In this document: one piece after another, positions 26,799 through 35,312 of the stretch
Layout of the letters: the number at the start of each line of letters is the position of its first letter
How positions within the stretch are numbered: the first letter of the stretch is position 1
Assembly: GCA_029779535.1 (NCBI GenBank)
Contig: JAKPAG010000060.1
Span: forward strand, 1 to 40,553
Origin: Pseudomonadota bacterium
GTDB taxonomy: Bacteria > Pseudomonadota > Alphaproteobacteria > Sphingomonadales > Sphingomonadaceae
Reading direction: 5' to 3'
DNA length: 40,553 nt
The notes under the pieces: model-generated
Databases searched by the model: none
What the model saw: only the letters and a program-made list of their open reading frames with translations
What the model was told of the DNA's origin: nothing
Translations under genes and position numbers: made by a program

Positions 26799-27529
26799 GC
26801 GGCGGTCACCGCGACGATATAGTTCAGCGCCAGATCGTCCGAGAGGTGCAGCCCCGCCAGCGGTGACCAGCCGATCCCGCGCGGCTGGCCCATCGCCAGC
26901 CCTGCCGCATCCAGCAATTCGCGCAGCTCATCCGGCGTGATGAAATCGTCCCAGTGGTGGGTGCCGCGCGGGACCATGCCCAGTCGCTCCGCTGCCTCGA
27001 CCATCAGCAGCCGCGCCTTGGCGGTGCGGTTGGGGGTGGACAGGACCATCAGCCCGCCCGGCGCCAGGCATTTGCCCAGCGCGGCGATGAATGCGGCCTT
27101 GTCAGCCACGTGCTCGATCACTTCCATCGAACAGACCAGGTCGAACTGGCCCAGCGCCAGTTCGGCAATGTCGCCGTGGCGATAGTCGATCGAAAGACCG
27201 CCGCCAGCCGCATGGGCCGCCGCCGCCGCAACGTTTTCGGCCGCGGCATCGACTCCGGTCACCTCCCCGCCCAGCCGGGCGAGCGGTTCGCACAGCAACC
27301 CCGCGCCGCAGCCGACGTCGAGCGCGCGCTTGCCCGCGAGCGGGCGGACAGAGCGCGAATCACCCGGCCAGTGCGCGTCGATTGCCTCGCGGATGAATTG
27401 CAGCCGCACCGGGTTCAACCGGTGGAGCATGGCCGAAGACCCCTTGGGGTCCCACCAATCGGCGGCCAGGCGGCCAAAATGCGCCGCTTCTTCGGCCCGG
27501 ATTGTTGCGGAGGAACTTGCATTACCCAT
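26795..27529 (-). CDS. ubiG: 3-demethylubiquinol/2-polyprenyl-6-hydroxyphenol O-methyltransferase
   Basis: A 244-residue SAM-dependent methyltransferase for the two O-methylations of ubiquinone synthesis. UbiG signatures are HFGRLAADWWDPKG near the start, LNPVRLQFI, SAM motif I ALDVGCGAGLLCEPLARLGG, the EVIEHV segment, and HHWDDFITPDEL in the C-terminal part. AGGGAGGG precedes ATG 27529. It diverges from lysC. Confidence 0.96.
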   Translation of the reverse strand: MGNASSSATIRAEEAAHFGRLAADWWDPKGSSAMLHRLNPVRLQFIREAIDAHWPGDSRSVRPLAGKRALDVGCGAGLLCEPLARLGGEVTGVDAAAENVAAAAAHAAGGGLSIDYRHGDIAELALGQFDLVCSMEVIEHVADKAAFIAALGKCLAPGGLMVLSTPNRTAKARLLMVEAAERLGMVPRGTHHWDDFITPDELRELLDAAGLAMGQPRGIGWSPLAGLHLSDDLALNYIVAVTAA

Positions 27530-27606
27530 GCACCCTCCCTAACAGGGCGCGCGCTTTGGGGCGAGGGGCCCTGAAGGCAAGATTCTTGCGGAAAGGTGGG
27601 ACACGC

Positions 27607-28866
27607 GTGGCCCGCATCGTGATGAAATTCGGCGGCACCTCGATGGCCGGCTCGGAACGCATCCGCCGCGTCGCCAACATCGTGCGCCGCCAGCAGGCGG
27701 CCGGGCACGAAGTGGCGGTGGTGGTTTCGGCCATGGCCGGGGAGACCGACCGGCTGGTGAACTTCTGCCGCGAGGCAAACCCGCTCTACGATCCGGCGGA
27801 ATATGACGTCGTCGTCGCCTCGGGCGAACAGGTCACCGCGGGGCTGCTGGCGCTGACGCTGCAGGCGCTGGGCTGCAAGGCGCGTTCGTGGCTGGGCTGG
27901 CAGTTGCCGATCCGCACCGACGACGCTCATGCCAAGGCGCGGATCGAAACGATCGATTCGCCCGAGCTGCTGGCCTCCATGGCCGCCGGCGAAATAGCCG
28001 TGATCCCGGGCTTCCAGGGCCTGACCCATGACAACCGCGTGACCACGCTGGGGCGCGGCGGGTCGGACACTTCGGCCGTGGCCGTGGCCGCCGCGATCAA
28101 GGCAGACCGCTGCGACATCTACACCGACGTCGACGGGGTCTACACCACCGACCCCCGCATCGTCGCCAAGGCGCGCAAGCTCAAGAACGTCACCTATGAA
28201 GAGATGCTGGAACTGGCCAGCGTCGGCTCCAAGGTGCTCCAGACCCGCTCGGTCAGCCTGGCGATGAAGGAAGGCGTGCGGGTGCAGGTGCTGTCCAGCT
28301 TCATCGACGATGACGCCACCCCTGCCGACGAAATCCCCGGGACGATGATCGTTTCCGACGAAGAACTTGAGGGCCTCGACATGGAACGCCAGCTAATCAC
28401 CGGCATCGCCGCCGACAAGAACGAAGCCAAGATCATCCTGACCCGCGTGCCCGACCGACCCGGCGCGGTGGCGACGATCTTCGGCCCGCTGGCCGCCGCC
28501 AACATCAATGTCGACATGATCATCCAGAACGTCGGCCGCGACAAGGGCGAGACGGACGTGACCTTCACCGTCCCCAGCGCCGACCTGCTGCGCGCGCAGA
28601 CCCTGCTCGAAGCGCAGAAGGAAGCGATCGGGTTCAACCGCATCATCACCGATGGCAAGGTTGCCAAGATCAGCGTCGTCGGCGTCGGCATGAAGAGCCA
28701 CGCGGGCGTGGCCAGCACCATGTTCCGCGCGCTGGCCGACCGCGGCATCAACATCCAGGCGATCAGCACTTCGGAAATCAAGGTTTCGGTCCTGATCGAC
28801 GAGGACGAGACCGAACTCGCCGTGCGCGTGCTGCACACCGCCTATGGCATGGACGCCGAGGACTGA
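27607..28866 (+). CDS. lysC: aspartate kinase
   Basis: A 419-residue aspartokinase, the first step from aspartate to lysine, threonine and methionine. It starts ARIVMKFGGTSMAG with the catalytic KFGGTS, has TLGRGGSDTSAVA near 142 and TDVDGVYTTDPR. Two C-terminal ACT domains (about 265-335 and 345-415, including DRPGAVATIFGPLAAANINV) are where lysine or threonine feedback acts. GTG 27607 is used because it gives the full beta-strand; ATG 27622 would cut into it. A short hairpin follows the stop. Confidence 0.96.
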   Translation: MARIVMKFGGTSMAGSERIRRVANIVRRQQAAGHEVAVVVSAMAGETDRLVNFCREANPLYDPAEYDVVVASGEQVTAGLLALTLQALGCKARSWLGWQLPIRTDDAHAKARIETIDSPELLASMAAGEIAVIPGFQGLTHDNRVTTLGRGGSDTSAVAVAAAIKADRCDIYTDVDGVYTTDPRIVAKARKLKNVTYEEMLELASVGSKVLQTRSVSLAMKEGVRVQVLSSFIDDDATPADEIPGTMIVSDEELEGLDMERQLITGIAADKNEAKIILTRVPDRPGAVATIFGPLAAANINVDMIIQNVGRDKGETDVTFTVPSADLLRAQTLLEAQKEAIGFNRIITDGKVAKISVVGVGMKSHAGVASTMFRALADRGINIQAISTSEIKVSVLIDEDETELAVRVLHTAYGMDAED

Positions 28867-28893
28867 GCGATCCAGCGCTGATGGACAAGGCAG

Positions 28894-28923
28894 GCCGGGC
28901 AGGACAGTGACGTTCTGCCCGGC
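28894..28923 (+). terminator. hairpin after lysC, probable terminator
   Basis: GCCGGGCAGGAC and GTTCTGCCCGGC form a 12-bp stem with one G-U pair and a 6-base loop. The T-rich tail is weak (GTTTGTT about ten bases on), so termination is likely but not certain. Confidence 0.5.
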
Positions 28924-28995
28924 TTCGCCCGTTTGTTGCCACAAAGCCGCGCAATAGGCGCGGCATTCCCCCTCCCCAGCACCGGAAACCCCTGC

Positions 28996-30000
28996 ATGAC
29001 CGCCTATCCCAAGACCACCAAGCTGATGCAGCGCGGGATCGATTTCCTGGGGAGTGAAACCGCGATCCTGTGCGGCGCGATGAGCTGGGTGAGCGAACGC
29101 CACCTGGTTGCCGCGATCAGCAATGCCGGCGGCTTTGGCGTGATCGCCTGCGGGGCAATGACGCCCGAGTTGCTCGACGCGGAAATCGCCGGAACCAAGG
29201 CGCTGACCGCCAAGCCGTTCGGCGTCAACCTGATCACCATGCACCCGCAGCTGTTTGATCTGATCGCGGTCTGCGCGAAGCACCAGGTCAGCCACGTCGT
29301 GCTGGCCGGCGGCATCCCGCCCAAGGGCAGCGTCGAGGCGATCAAGGAATTCGGCGGCAAGGTGCTGGTCTTCGCCCCCACCCTGGCGCTGGCCAAGCGG
29401 CTGCTGCGCACCGGGGCCGACGCGCTGGTGATCGAAGGCAGCGAAGCGGGCGGCCACATCGGCCCGGTGGCGACCAGCGTGCTGGCGCAGGAATTCCTGC
29501 CCGAGCTGGCCGAAGACCACGTGGTCTTCGTTGCCGGGGGGATCGGCCGGGGCGACATGATCGCAGCCTATCTCGAAATGGGCGCATCGGGCGTGCAGCT
29601 CGGCACCCGCTTTGCCTGCGCCAGCGAAAGCATCGCCCACCCGGCGTTCAAGCAGGCCTTCTTCCGCGCCAACGCGCGCGATGCCGAAGCCAGCGTCCAG
29701 GTCGACCCGCGCCTGCCGGTGATCCCGGTCCGCGCGCTGAGGAACAAGGGCACCGAGGCGTTCACCGCCAAGCAGCGCGAGGTTGCCCAGCTGCTGGACG
29801 AGGGCAAGATCGACATGGGCGAGGCCCAGCTGCAGATCGAACACTTCTGGGCCGGCGCGCTGCGCCGCGCGGTGATCGATGGCGATGTCGAGCATGGCTC
29901 GGTCATGGCTGGCCAGTCGGTCGGCATGGTGACCAAGGAACAGCCCGCCGCCGAAATCGTCGCCGAACTGATGGCCGAGAGCGAAGCGGCGCTTGGCTGA
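28996..30000 (+). CDS. nitronate monooxygenase-like FMN protein
   Basis: A 334-residue flavin TIM barrel of the nitronate monooxygenase/enoyl-reductase-FMN (2-nitropropane dioxygenase) family. Visible blocks are ILCGAMSWVSERHLVAAISNAGGFGVI at the N-terminus (flavin contact), LVIEGSEAGGHIGP with the conserved His, FVAGGIGRGDMIAAYLEMGASGVQLGTRF. Members oxidise nitronates or act as quinone or enone reductases, so the true substrate is open. ATG 28996 is chosen with GGAA upstream; the frame is open upstream to 28933. Confidence 0.87.
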   Translation: MTAYPKTTKLMQRGIDFLGSETAILCGAMSWVSERHLVAAISNAGGFGVIACGAMTPELLDAEIAGTKALTAKPFGVNLITMHPQLFDLIAVCAKHQVSHVVLAGGIPPKGSVEAIKEFGGKVLVFAPTLALAKRLLRTGADALVIEGSEAGGHIGPVATSVLAQEFLPELAEDHVVFVAGGIGRGDMIAAYLEMGASGVQLGTRFACASESIAHPAFKQAFFRANARDAEASVQVDPRLPVIPVRALRNKGTEAFTAKQREVAQLLDEGKIDMGEAQLQIEHFWAGALRRAVIDGDVEHGSVMAGQSVGMVTKEQPAAEIVAELMAESEAALG

Positions 30001-30164
30001 TTTATCCGGCTGACGGCGCTGCGGAAAAGGCATCCGGCTTTTCCTGGCCAGGCCGGCCCACTCCCCCGGCAGAGTTTCTCTCCGGCTCACGCCGATGCGG
30101 ACAGGCCATCCGGCCTGCCCTTGCAACACCCTTCGCGGATGCGAAGGGCGCACCACAAAAAAAG
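30001..30164. repeat. REP-like palindromes, two diverged copies plus a second hairpin module
   Basis: Two ATCC-loop hairpins lie here. One is diverged (GGAAAAG 30023-30029 with CTTTTCC 30038-30044). The other is GGACAGGCC-ATCC-GGCCTGCCC (30099-30120) with one mismatch. TTGCAACACC follows, then a CCCTTCGC-GGAT-GCGAAGGG hairpin (30129-30148). GCCCACTCCCCCGGC at 30056-30070 recurs, with one change, in the inverted repeat at 40417-40502. No gene is supported in this gap. Confidence 0.75.
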
Positions 30165-30189
30165 GGGCCGGAGCGGCTGGCTCCGGCCC
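30165..30189 (-). terminator. intrinsic terminator of glnK-amtB
   Basis: Stem GGGCCGGAGC (30165-30174) pairs with GCTCCGGCCC (30180-30189) around a 5-base loop. Read leftward it is followed by one C and seven T (the A-run at 30157-30163), a strong terminator for amtB. Read rightward only TTT follows, so it may weakly serve the flavoprotein gene too. Confidence 0.85.
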
Positions 30190-30284
30190 TTTCAAGGTTA
30201 TGTTCGCAGGAGGAACATGGGTTGGCGAGACCGGAGAGGGAGGAGAGGAGGAGATCCCCGATCCCGCCAAATTCTGGGAAGCGC

Positions 30285-31709
30285 TTAGTAGTTGTAGGCG
30301 CGCTCCCCGTGTTCGGTGAGGTCGAGACCTTCGCGTTCGGCTTCCTCGGTGGGACGCAGGCCGAAGATCTTGTCGACGATGAAGAACAGCACGGCCGAAC
30401 CCAGACCCGAGTAGACCAGGGTCAGCAGCACCGCCTTGATCTGGGTGATGACCTGGGCGCCCATGTCATAGGCGCCGACGCCGGCCGGGAACTGGGTGTA
30501 GTCGAAGAAGCCCTGCCCGCCGAGCGCCGGATCAGCGACGATCCCGGTGGCGATGGCGCCGACGATGCCGCCCACGCAGTGCACGCCGAACACGTCAAGC
30601 GTATCGTCGTACTTCAGCTTGTTCTTCACCGTGCTGACGAAGACGTAGCAGATCGGCGAAACGATCAGGCCCAGCGCGATCGAGGTCATCGGCGCGGCAA
30701 AGCCCGAGGCCGGGGTGATCGCCACCAGGCCGGCAACCGCACCAGTGGCCGCACCCAGCATCGAAGGCTTGCCGTGATGGACCTGCTCGACCAGCGACCA
30801 GCTGAGCGCGGCGGCGGCCGTGGCGACGAAGGTGTTGATGAAGGCCACCGCGGTCACACCGTTGGCTTCCAGGTTGGAGCCGGCGTTGAAGCCGAACCAG
30901 CCCACCCACAGCAGCGAGGCACCGATCATGGTCATGGTCAGCGAGTGCGGCGGGGTGGCTTCCTTGCCATAGCCCACGCGCTTGCCGATCATCAGGCATC
31001 CAACCAGGCCAGCGATCCCGGCGTTGATGTGCACCACGGTGCCGCCGGCGAAGTCGAGCGCGCCCATGCCCCACAGGTAGCCGGCATCGGTCGGCGCATC
31101 GGGCAGGAAGTCAGGCCCGGCCCAGTACCACACCATGTGCGCCATCGGGAAATAGACCACCGTCAGCCACAGCACCATGAACAGCATCAGCGGCCAGAAC
31201 TTCACGCGTTCGGCAAAGGCGCCGACGATCAGCGCCGGGGTGATGCAGGCAAAGGTCATCTGGAAGATGACGAAGACGAATTCGGGCAGGTACAGGTTGT
31301 TGCTGAAGGTCGCGGCATAGGTGCCCGCCGTCACGCCCTTGAGGAACGCCTTGTCGAACCCGCCGACAAAGGCCGGGGCGATCGAATTGGTGCTGGTGAA
31401 GGCCATCGAATAGCCCCAGCCGACCCACACCAGGGCCGCGATCGAAACGATCATGAACACCTGCATCAGCACGCTGAGCATGTTCTTGGTGCGGACCAGG
31501 CCGCCATAGAACAGCGCCAGCGCCGGCACGCTCATCATCAGCACCAGGACCGATGAGACGAGCATCCAGGCGACGTCGCCCTTGTTGACCATGGTGGCCA
31601 TCTGTTCGACCGACGGCGCCTTGATCGGCCCGTCGGCGGCAAAGGCGGCGGTCGAGGCGAGCAGCGAGGCCCCCATCACACCGGCGCCGGTAAGCAGCTT
31701 GCGAAACAT
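30285..31709 (-). CDS. amtB: ammonium transporter
   Basis: A 474-residue Amt channel in the inner membrane. A cleavable signal peptide (MFRKLL...STAAFA) is followed by 11 membrane segments. Signatures are FYGGLVRTKNMLSVLMQ, the DFAGGTVVHINAGIAGLVGC block with the pore region, and VHCVGGIVGAIATG with the second pore histidine. AGGAGGG stands 8 bases before ATG 31709. It lies 26 bases after glnK, the usual pairing in which GlnK blocks the channel when nitrogen is ample. Confidence 0.96.
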   Translation of the reverse strand: MFRKLLTGAGVMGASLLASTAAFAADGPIKAPSVEQMATMVNKGDVAWMLVSSVLVLMMSVPALALFYGGLVRTKNMLSVLMQVFMIVSIAALVWVGWGYSMAFTSTNSIAPAFVGGFDKAFLKGVTAGTYAATFSNNLYLPEFVFVIFQMTFACITPALIVGAFAERVKFWPLMLFMVLWLTVVYFPMAHMVWYWAGPDFLPDAPTDAGYLWGMGALDFAGGTVVHINAGIAGLVGCLMIGKRVGYGKEATPPHSLTMTMIGASLLWVGWFGFNAGSNLEANGVTAVAFINTFVATAAAALSWSLVEQVHHGKPSMLGAATGAVAGLVAITPASGFAAPMTSIALGLIVSPICYVFVSTVKNKLKYDDTLDVFGVHCVGGIVGAIATGIVADPALGGQGFFDYTQFPAGVGAYDMGAQVITQIKAVLLTLVYSGLGSAVLFFIVDKIFGLRPTEEAEREGLDLTEHGERAYNY

Positions 31710-31735
31710 GTGCGTTTCCCTCCTGTTGACGGCGC

Positions 31736-32110
<375 letters not shown>

Positions 32111-32122
32111 TCAGGGGTATTC

Positions 32123-32137
32123 GCAAGCGCCGTGCCA
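32123..32137 (-). promoter_or_regulatory. sigma-54 promoter of glnK-amtB
   Basis: Read leftward, TGGCAC-GGCGC-TTGC matches the -24/-12 consensus (TGGCAC, 5 bases, TTGC) exactly in its key bases. It sits about 50 bases upstream of the glnK start. Nitrogen-limitation control by NtrC is expected; a clear full NtrC dyad was not found between 32138 and 32225. Confidence 0.85.
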
Positions 32138-32225
32138 GAATCGGATTATCCTGCAATTTCAGGACATCGGTCCATTTGCGCGATGGTATGCGACTGCACC
32201 TTGCGCCTGCCGCGCAGGCAGCTGC

Positions 32226-32930
32226 CTAATTTTTGTGCAAGATTAGCCGCGCAAAAATGGGCAGGTGGTCCGAGCCGCGCGCCGACAGGGCGCTGTGGTG
32301 GACCCCGGTTTCGGCGAGGTGCCATTCGGGCGAGATCACGATCCGGTCGAGCCGAGCGACCGGGCGGCGACCGGGAAAGGACGGGCCGCTATCCAGCACC
32401 CGCCAGGGCGCGCTGAACTCGCTCAGCGCCCCGCGCCGCACGCCCCATTCGTTGCAATCGCCCATCAGCACGGTCGGGCCGGGCACGGCGCAGCGACCTA
32501 GGTGATCGAGGATCGTGCGCAATTGCTGGCGGCGGCGCAGGCCCGACAGGTCAAGGTGCATCCCCACCACCCGCAGCCGCTGGCCCTGCACCACCAGGTC
32601 GGCGCGGATCGCGCCGCGCGGCTCGAGCGTGGGCAGCGGCACGATCGCCGCTTCGGCCACGGCGATCCCGCGTCGCACCAGCAGGGCGTTGCCATGCCAG
32701 CCCAGGCTATCCGGCCGGTGGTTGAGTGCGACCGGGTCCCACGGCGAATAGTCCTGCAACATCTGCCGGGGGATCACCGTTTCGCGTCGCCCCAGCCGCC
32801 GGTCGGCCTCCTGCAGCGCGATCACGTCGGCATCGATTTCGCGCAGCACCGCCAGGATCCGTTCGGGATCGCGGCGGCGATCGAGCCCCACGCCCTTGTG
32901 GATGTTGTAGCTGGCGAAAGTCAGCTCCAC
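32226..32930 (-). CDS. endonuclease/exonuclease/phosphatase-family protein
   Basis: A 234-residue EEP-fold metal-dependent phosphodiesterase. The standard catalytic blocks are present in order: ASYNIHKG (Asn), ALQEAD (Glu, metal), GMHLDLS (His), LMGDCNEW (Asp, Asn) and GSDHLPI (Asp-His pair). The fold serves nucleases, sphingomyelinases and inositol or lipid phosphatases, and substrate is unknown here. The start is GTG 32930, 6 bases after the prfC stop, so it is likely read with prfC. No signal peptide is visible. Confidence 0.88.
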   Translation of the reverse strand: MELTFASYNIHKGVGLDRRRDPERILAVLREIDADVIALQEADRRLGRRETVIPRQMLQDYSPWDPVALNHRPDSLGWHGNALLVRRGIAVAEAAIVPLPTLEPRGAIRADLVVQGQRLRVVGMHLDLSGLRRRQQLRTILDHLGRCAVPGPTVLMGDCNEWGVRRGALSEFSAPWRVLDSGPSFPGRRPVARLDRIVISPEWHLAETGVHHSALSARGSDHLPIFARLILHKN

Positions 32931-32936
32931 CGCGGC

Positions 32937-34463
32937 CTAGCGCTCCTTCGTGGCGCTGAAGGTCAGCTCGGGATTGCGCTCCTGCTGGTAGCTGACGTCC
33001 CAGGCGCTCCGGGCCATGAACACCGGATCCCCATCGCGGTCCCTGGCCAGGTTCGACTTGTTGAAATCGGCAAACTGGCGCAGCGCGGCTTCCGGGCCCT
33101 TGAGCCAGCGGGCCGTATCGAACGGCGCCGCTTCGAGCATCGCTTCGACCTTGTATTCGGCCTCCAGCCGCGAAATCAGCACTTCCAGCTGCAACTGGCC
33201 GACCACGCCAACAATCCACTGCCCGCCGATTTCGGGATAGAACACCTGGATCACACCTTCTTCCGACAGGTCGTCGAGCGCCTTGCGCAGCTGCTTGGTC
33301 TTGGTCGGGTCTTTCAGTGCGACGCGGCGCAGGATTTCGGGGGCGAAGTTGGGCAGGCCGGTAAAGCGCACCTTGTTCGTCTCGCTCAAGGTATCGCCCA
33401 CCCGCAGGGTGCCGTGGTTGGGAATGCCGATGATGTCGCCCGGTTCGGCCGTGTCGGCCAGTTCCCGGTCCTGGGCGAAGAACAGGATCGGCGAATGGAT
33501 CGCCACCGGCTTGCCCAGCGCCGACGGGGTCAGCTTCATGCCGCGCTTGAAGGTGCCCGAGACCAGCCGCATGAAGGCGATCCGGTCGCGGTGCTGGGGG
33601 TCCATGTTGGCCTGGACCTTGAAGATGAACCCGGTCACTTCCTTGCCATCGGGCGAAATCTCGCCCGCTTCGCTCGGCTGCGGGCGCGGAGGCGGGGCAT
33701 AGCGCGCGATCGCGTCGATCAGCTCGGCGACGCCGAAGTTCTTCAGCGCCGAACCGAAATAGACCGGGGTCATGTCGCCGTGGCGATAGGCCGCCTCGTC
33801 AAACTCGCCGTAGCCGGCCTTGGCCAGTTCGATTTCTTCGGCGATCTCGGCGGGAATGTTGTCGGCCGTCGCGGCCTCGCGCTTGCCGAGGAATTCGCGG
33901 CTGTCGCCTTCGGGCCTACTGATCGTGTTGGTGGCAAAGTCCAGCACGCCCTTGAATTCGCCGCCCATGCCGATCGGCCAGGACATCGGCACCACATCGA
34001 GCGCCAGCGCATCGGCCACTTCGTCGAGCGTTTCGAACACGCTGCGCCCTTCGCGGTCGACCTTGTTGACGAAAGTGATGATCGGGACCGAACGCAGGCG
34101 GCAGACCTCGAACAGCTTGCGGGTCTGCGGCTCGATGCCTTTCGCGGCGTCGATCACCATGATCGCGGAGTCCACCGCCGTCAGGGTGCGATAGGTGTCT
34201 TCGGAAAAGTCCTCGTGCCCAGGCGTGTCGAGCAGGTTGAAAGTGATGCCGCCGCGCTCGAAGGTCATCACCGAGGAGGTGACCGAGATCCCGCGCTGCT
34301 GTTCGATCTTCATCCAGTCCGACCGAGCGCGCCGGGCCGCACCGCGCGCCTTGACCTCGCCGGCCAGGTGGATCGCGCCGCCCTGCAGCAGCAGCTTTTC
34401 GGTCAGCGTGGTCTTGCCCGCGTCAGGGTGCGAAATGATGGCGAAGGTGCGGCGATTGGACAT
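32937..34463 (-). CDS. prfC: peptide chain release factor 3
   Basis: A 508-residue translational GTPase. The G domain has SHPDAGKTTL (G1), DTPGHEDFSEDTYR (G3) and NKVDREG (G4). The GISVTSSVM switch region is the RF3 form rather than EF-G. The C-terminal domains contain YPEIGGQWIVGVVGQLQLEVL and FMARSAWDVSYQ. It recycles RF1/RF2 after termination. Length is normal (E. coli 529). Confidence 0.96.
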   Translation of the reverse strand: MSNRRTFAIISHPDAGKTTLTEKLLLQGGAIHLAGEVKARGAARRARSDWMKIEQQRGISVTSSVMTFERGGITFNLLDTPGHEDFSEDTYRTLTAVDSAIMVIDAAKGIEPQTRKLFEVCRLRSVPIITFVNKVDREGRSVFETLDEVADALALDVVPMSWPIGMGGEFKGVLDFATNTISRPEGDSREFLGKREAATADNIPAEIAEEIELAKAGYGEFDEAAYRHGDMTPVYFGSALKNFGVAELIDAIARYAPPPRPQPSEAGEISPDGKEVTGFIFKVQANMDPQHRDRIAFMRLVSGTFKRGMKLTPSALGKPVAIHSPILFFAQDRELADTAEPGDIIGIPNHGTLRVGDTLSETNKVRFTGLPNFAPEILRRVALKDPTKTKQLRKALDDLSEEGVIQVFYPEIGGQWIVGVVGQLQLEVLISRLEAEYKVEAMLEAAPFDTARWLKGPEAALRQFADFNKSNLARDRDGDPVFMARSAWDVSYQQERNPELTFSATKER

Positions 34464-34503
34464 GGTCGCCGCCCTTAGCCGGGGCGGGGCGGCGAGTCAC
34501 CAG

Positions 34504-35160
34504 TTAACCCAGCCCGTCCCGCAGCAGGGCATTGGCCTGGGCCGAAACCTCGGCCAGGTCAAAGCTGGCGTCCATCACGCCAAAGCGCAGCCCCAGGAAC
34601 ACGTTCATGCCCATGATCGCCCAGGCGTGGACCTCGCTCGGTTCGACCCCCAGTTCGCCCTGCGCGCGCGCTGCCTGCAAGCGTTCGAGAATGCGCGCGG
34701 CGGTGTTGAGGTAGTGCGCCCGCCAGTCATCCGGCGCGACGAATTCGGCTTCGTCGATGATCCGGTAGATTTCCTTGTGAGCGCGGGCAAAGTCGAGAAA
34801 CGCGTGGAGCGCCACCCCTTCGGCCTCCACCCCGCTGCGGCCCGCCAGCACCGGGGCGACATGATCGCGCACCCGCCCGCTCATGTCCGCGACCAGCGCC
34901 TTGAACAGCGCCTCCTTCGATTCGAAATAGGTATAGAAGCTGCCCAGCGCCACACCGGCGCGGATCGTGATCGAGACGATCGAGCTTTCGTGAAAACCCT
35001 TTTCCCCGAATTCGGCGGCGGCGGCATCAAGGATCGCGCGCTGGGTGCGCCGGCCGCGTTCGGTTCGGGGCACGCGCAGTTCCCTGGTTGGAACGGCATT
35101 CTCCATCGCTTCCACCGCCTCGGCCGCTGCGGCCAAGCCCTTATGTGACTTTTGCGCCAC
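34504..35160 (-). CDS. TetR-family transcriptional regulator
   Basis: A 218-residue TetR protein. The helix-turn-helix covers about residues 36-80: RRTQRAILDAAAAEFGEKGFHESSIVSITIRAGVALGSFYTYFESKE, broken here only by description. The rest is the variable ligand domain. GTG 35160 is used; ATG 35106 (18 codons shorter, GGTGGA upstream) is a good alternative and still keeps the whole DNA-binding domain. It diverges from a TonB receptor across a clear operator-like repeat, so it probably represses the receptor and itself. Confidence 0.9.
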   Translation of the reverse strand: MAQKSHKGLAAAAEAVEAMENAVPTRELRVPRTERGRRTQRAILDAAAAEFGEKGFHESSIVSITIRAGVALGSFYTYFESKEALFKALVADMSGRVRDHVAPVLAGRSGVEAEGVALHAFLDFARAHKEIYRIIDEAEFVAPDDWRAHYLNTAARILERLQAARAQGELGVEPSEVHAWAIMGMNVFLGLRFGVMDASFDLAEVSAQANALLRDGLG

Positions 35161-35206
35161 GTTTCACCACCAATCCCCCGTTCGCCCGGCCCATGCAAGC
35201 ATAGAG

Positions 35207-35237
35207 AAGTTGAAAGTTGGTTCAACTTTTATATAAG
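35207..35237. promoter_or_regulatory. TetR-type operator and promoter in the tetR/TonB-receptor gap
   Basis: AAAGTTG-GTT-CAACTTT (35213-35229) is a perfect 7+7 inverted repeat. A further half site AAGTTGAA (35207-35214) pairs with TTCAACTT (35221-35228), giving overlapping symmetry. TTGAAA (35210-35215), 16 bases, then TATAAG (35232-35237) is a plausible rightward promoter that the repeat occludes. Assignment to the adjacent TetR is inference. Confidence 0.6.
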
Positions 35238-35312
35238 CGCGTCCATTGCCCCGGCGAAATCGCCAACAGCGGCGCGGCGGGGCAGCCGGTTTTTAATGGG
35301 AGAGTTACCCTT

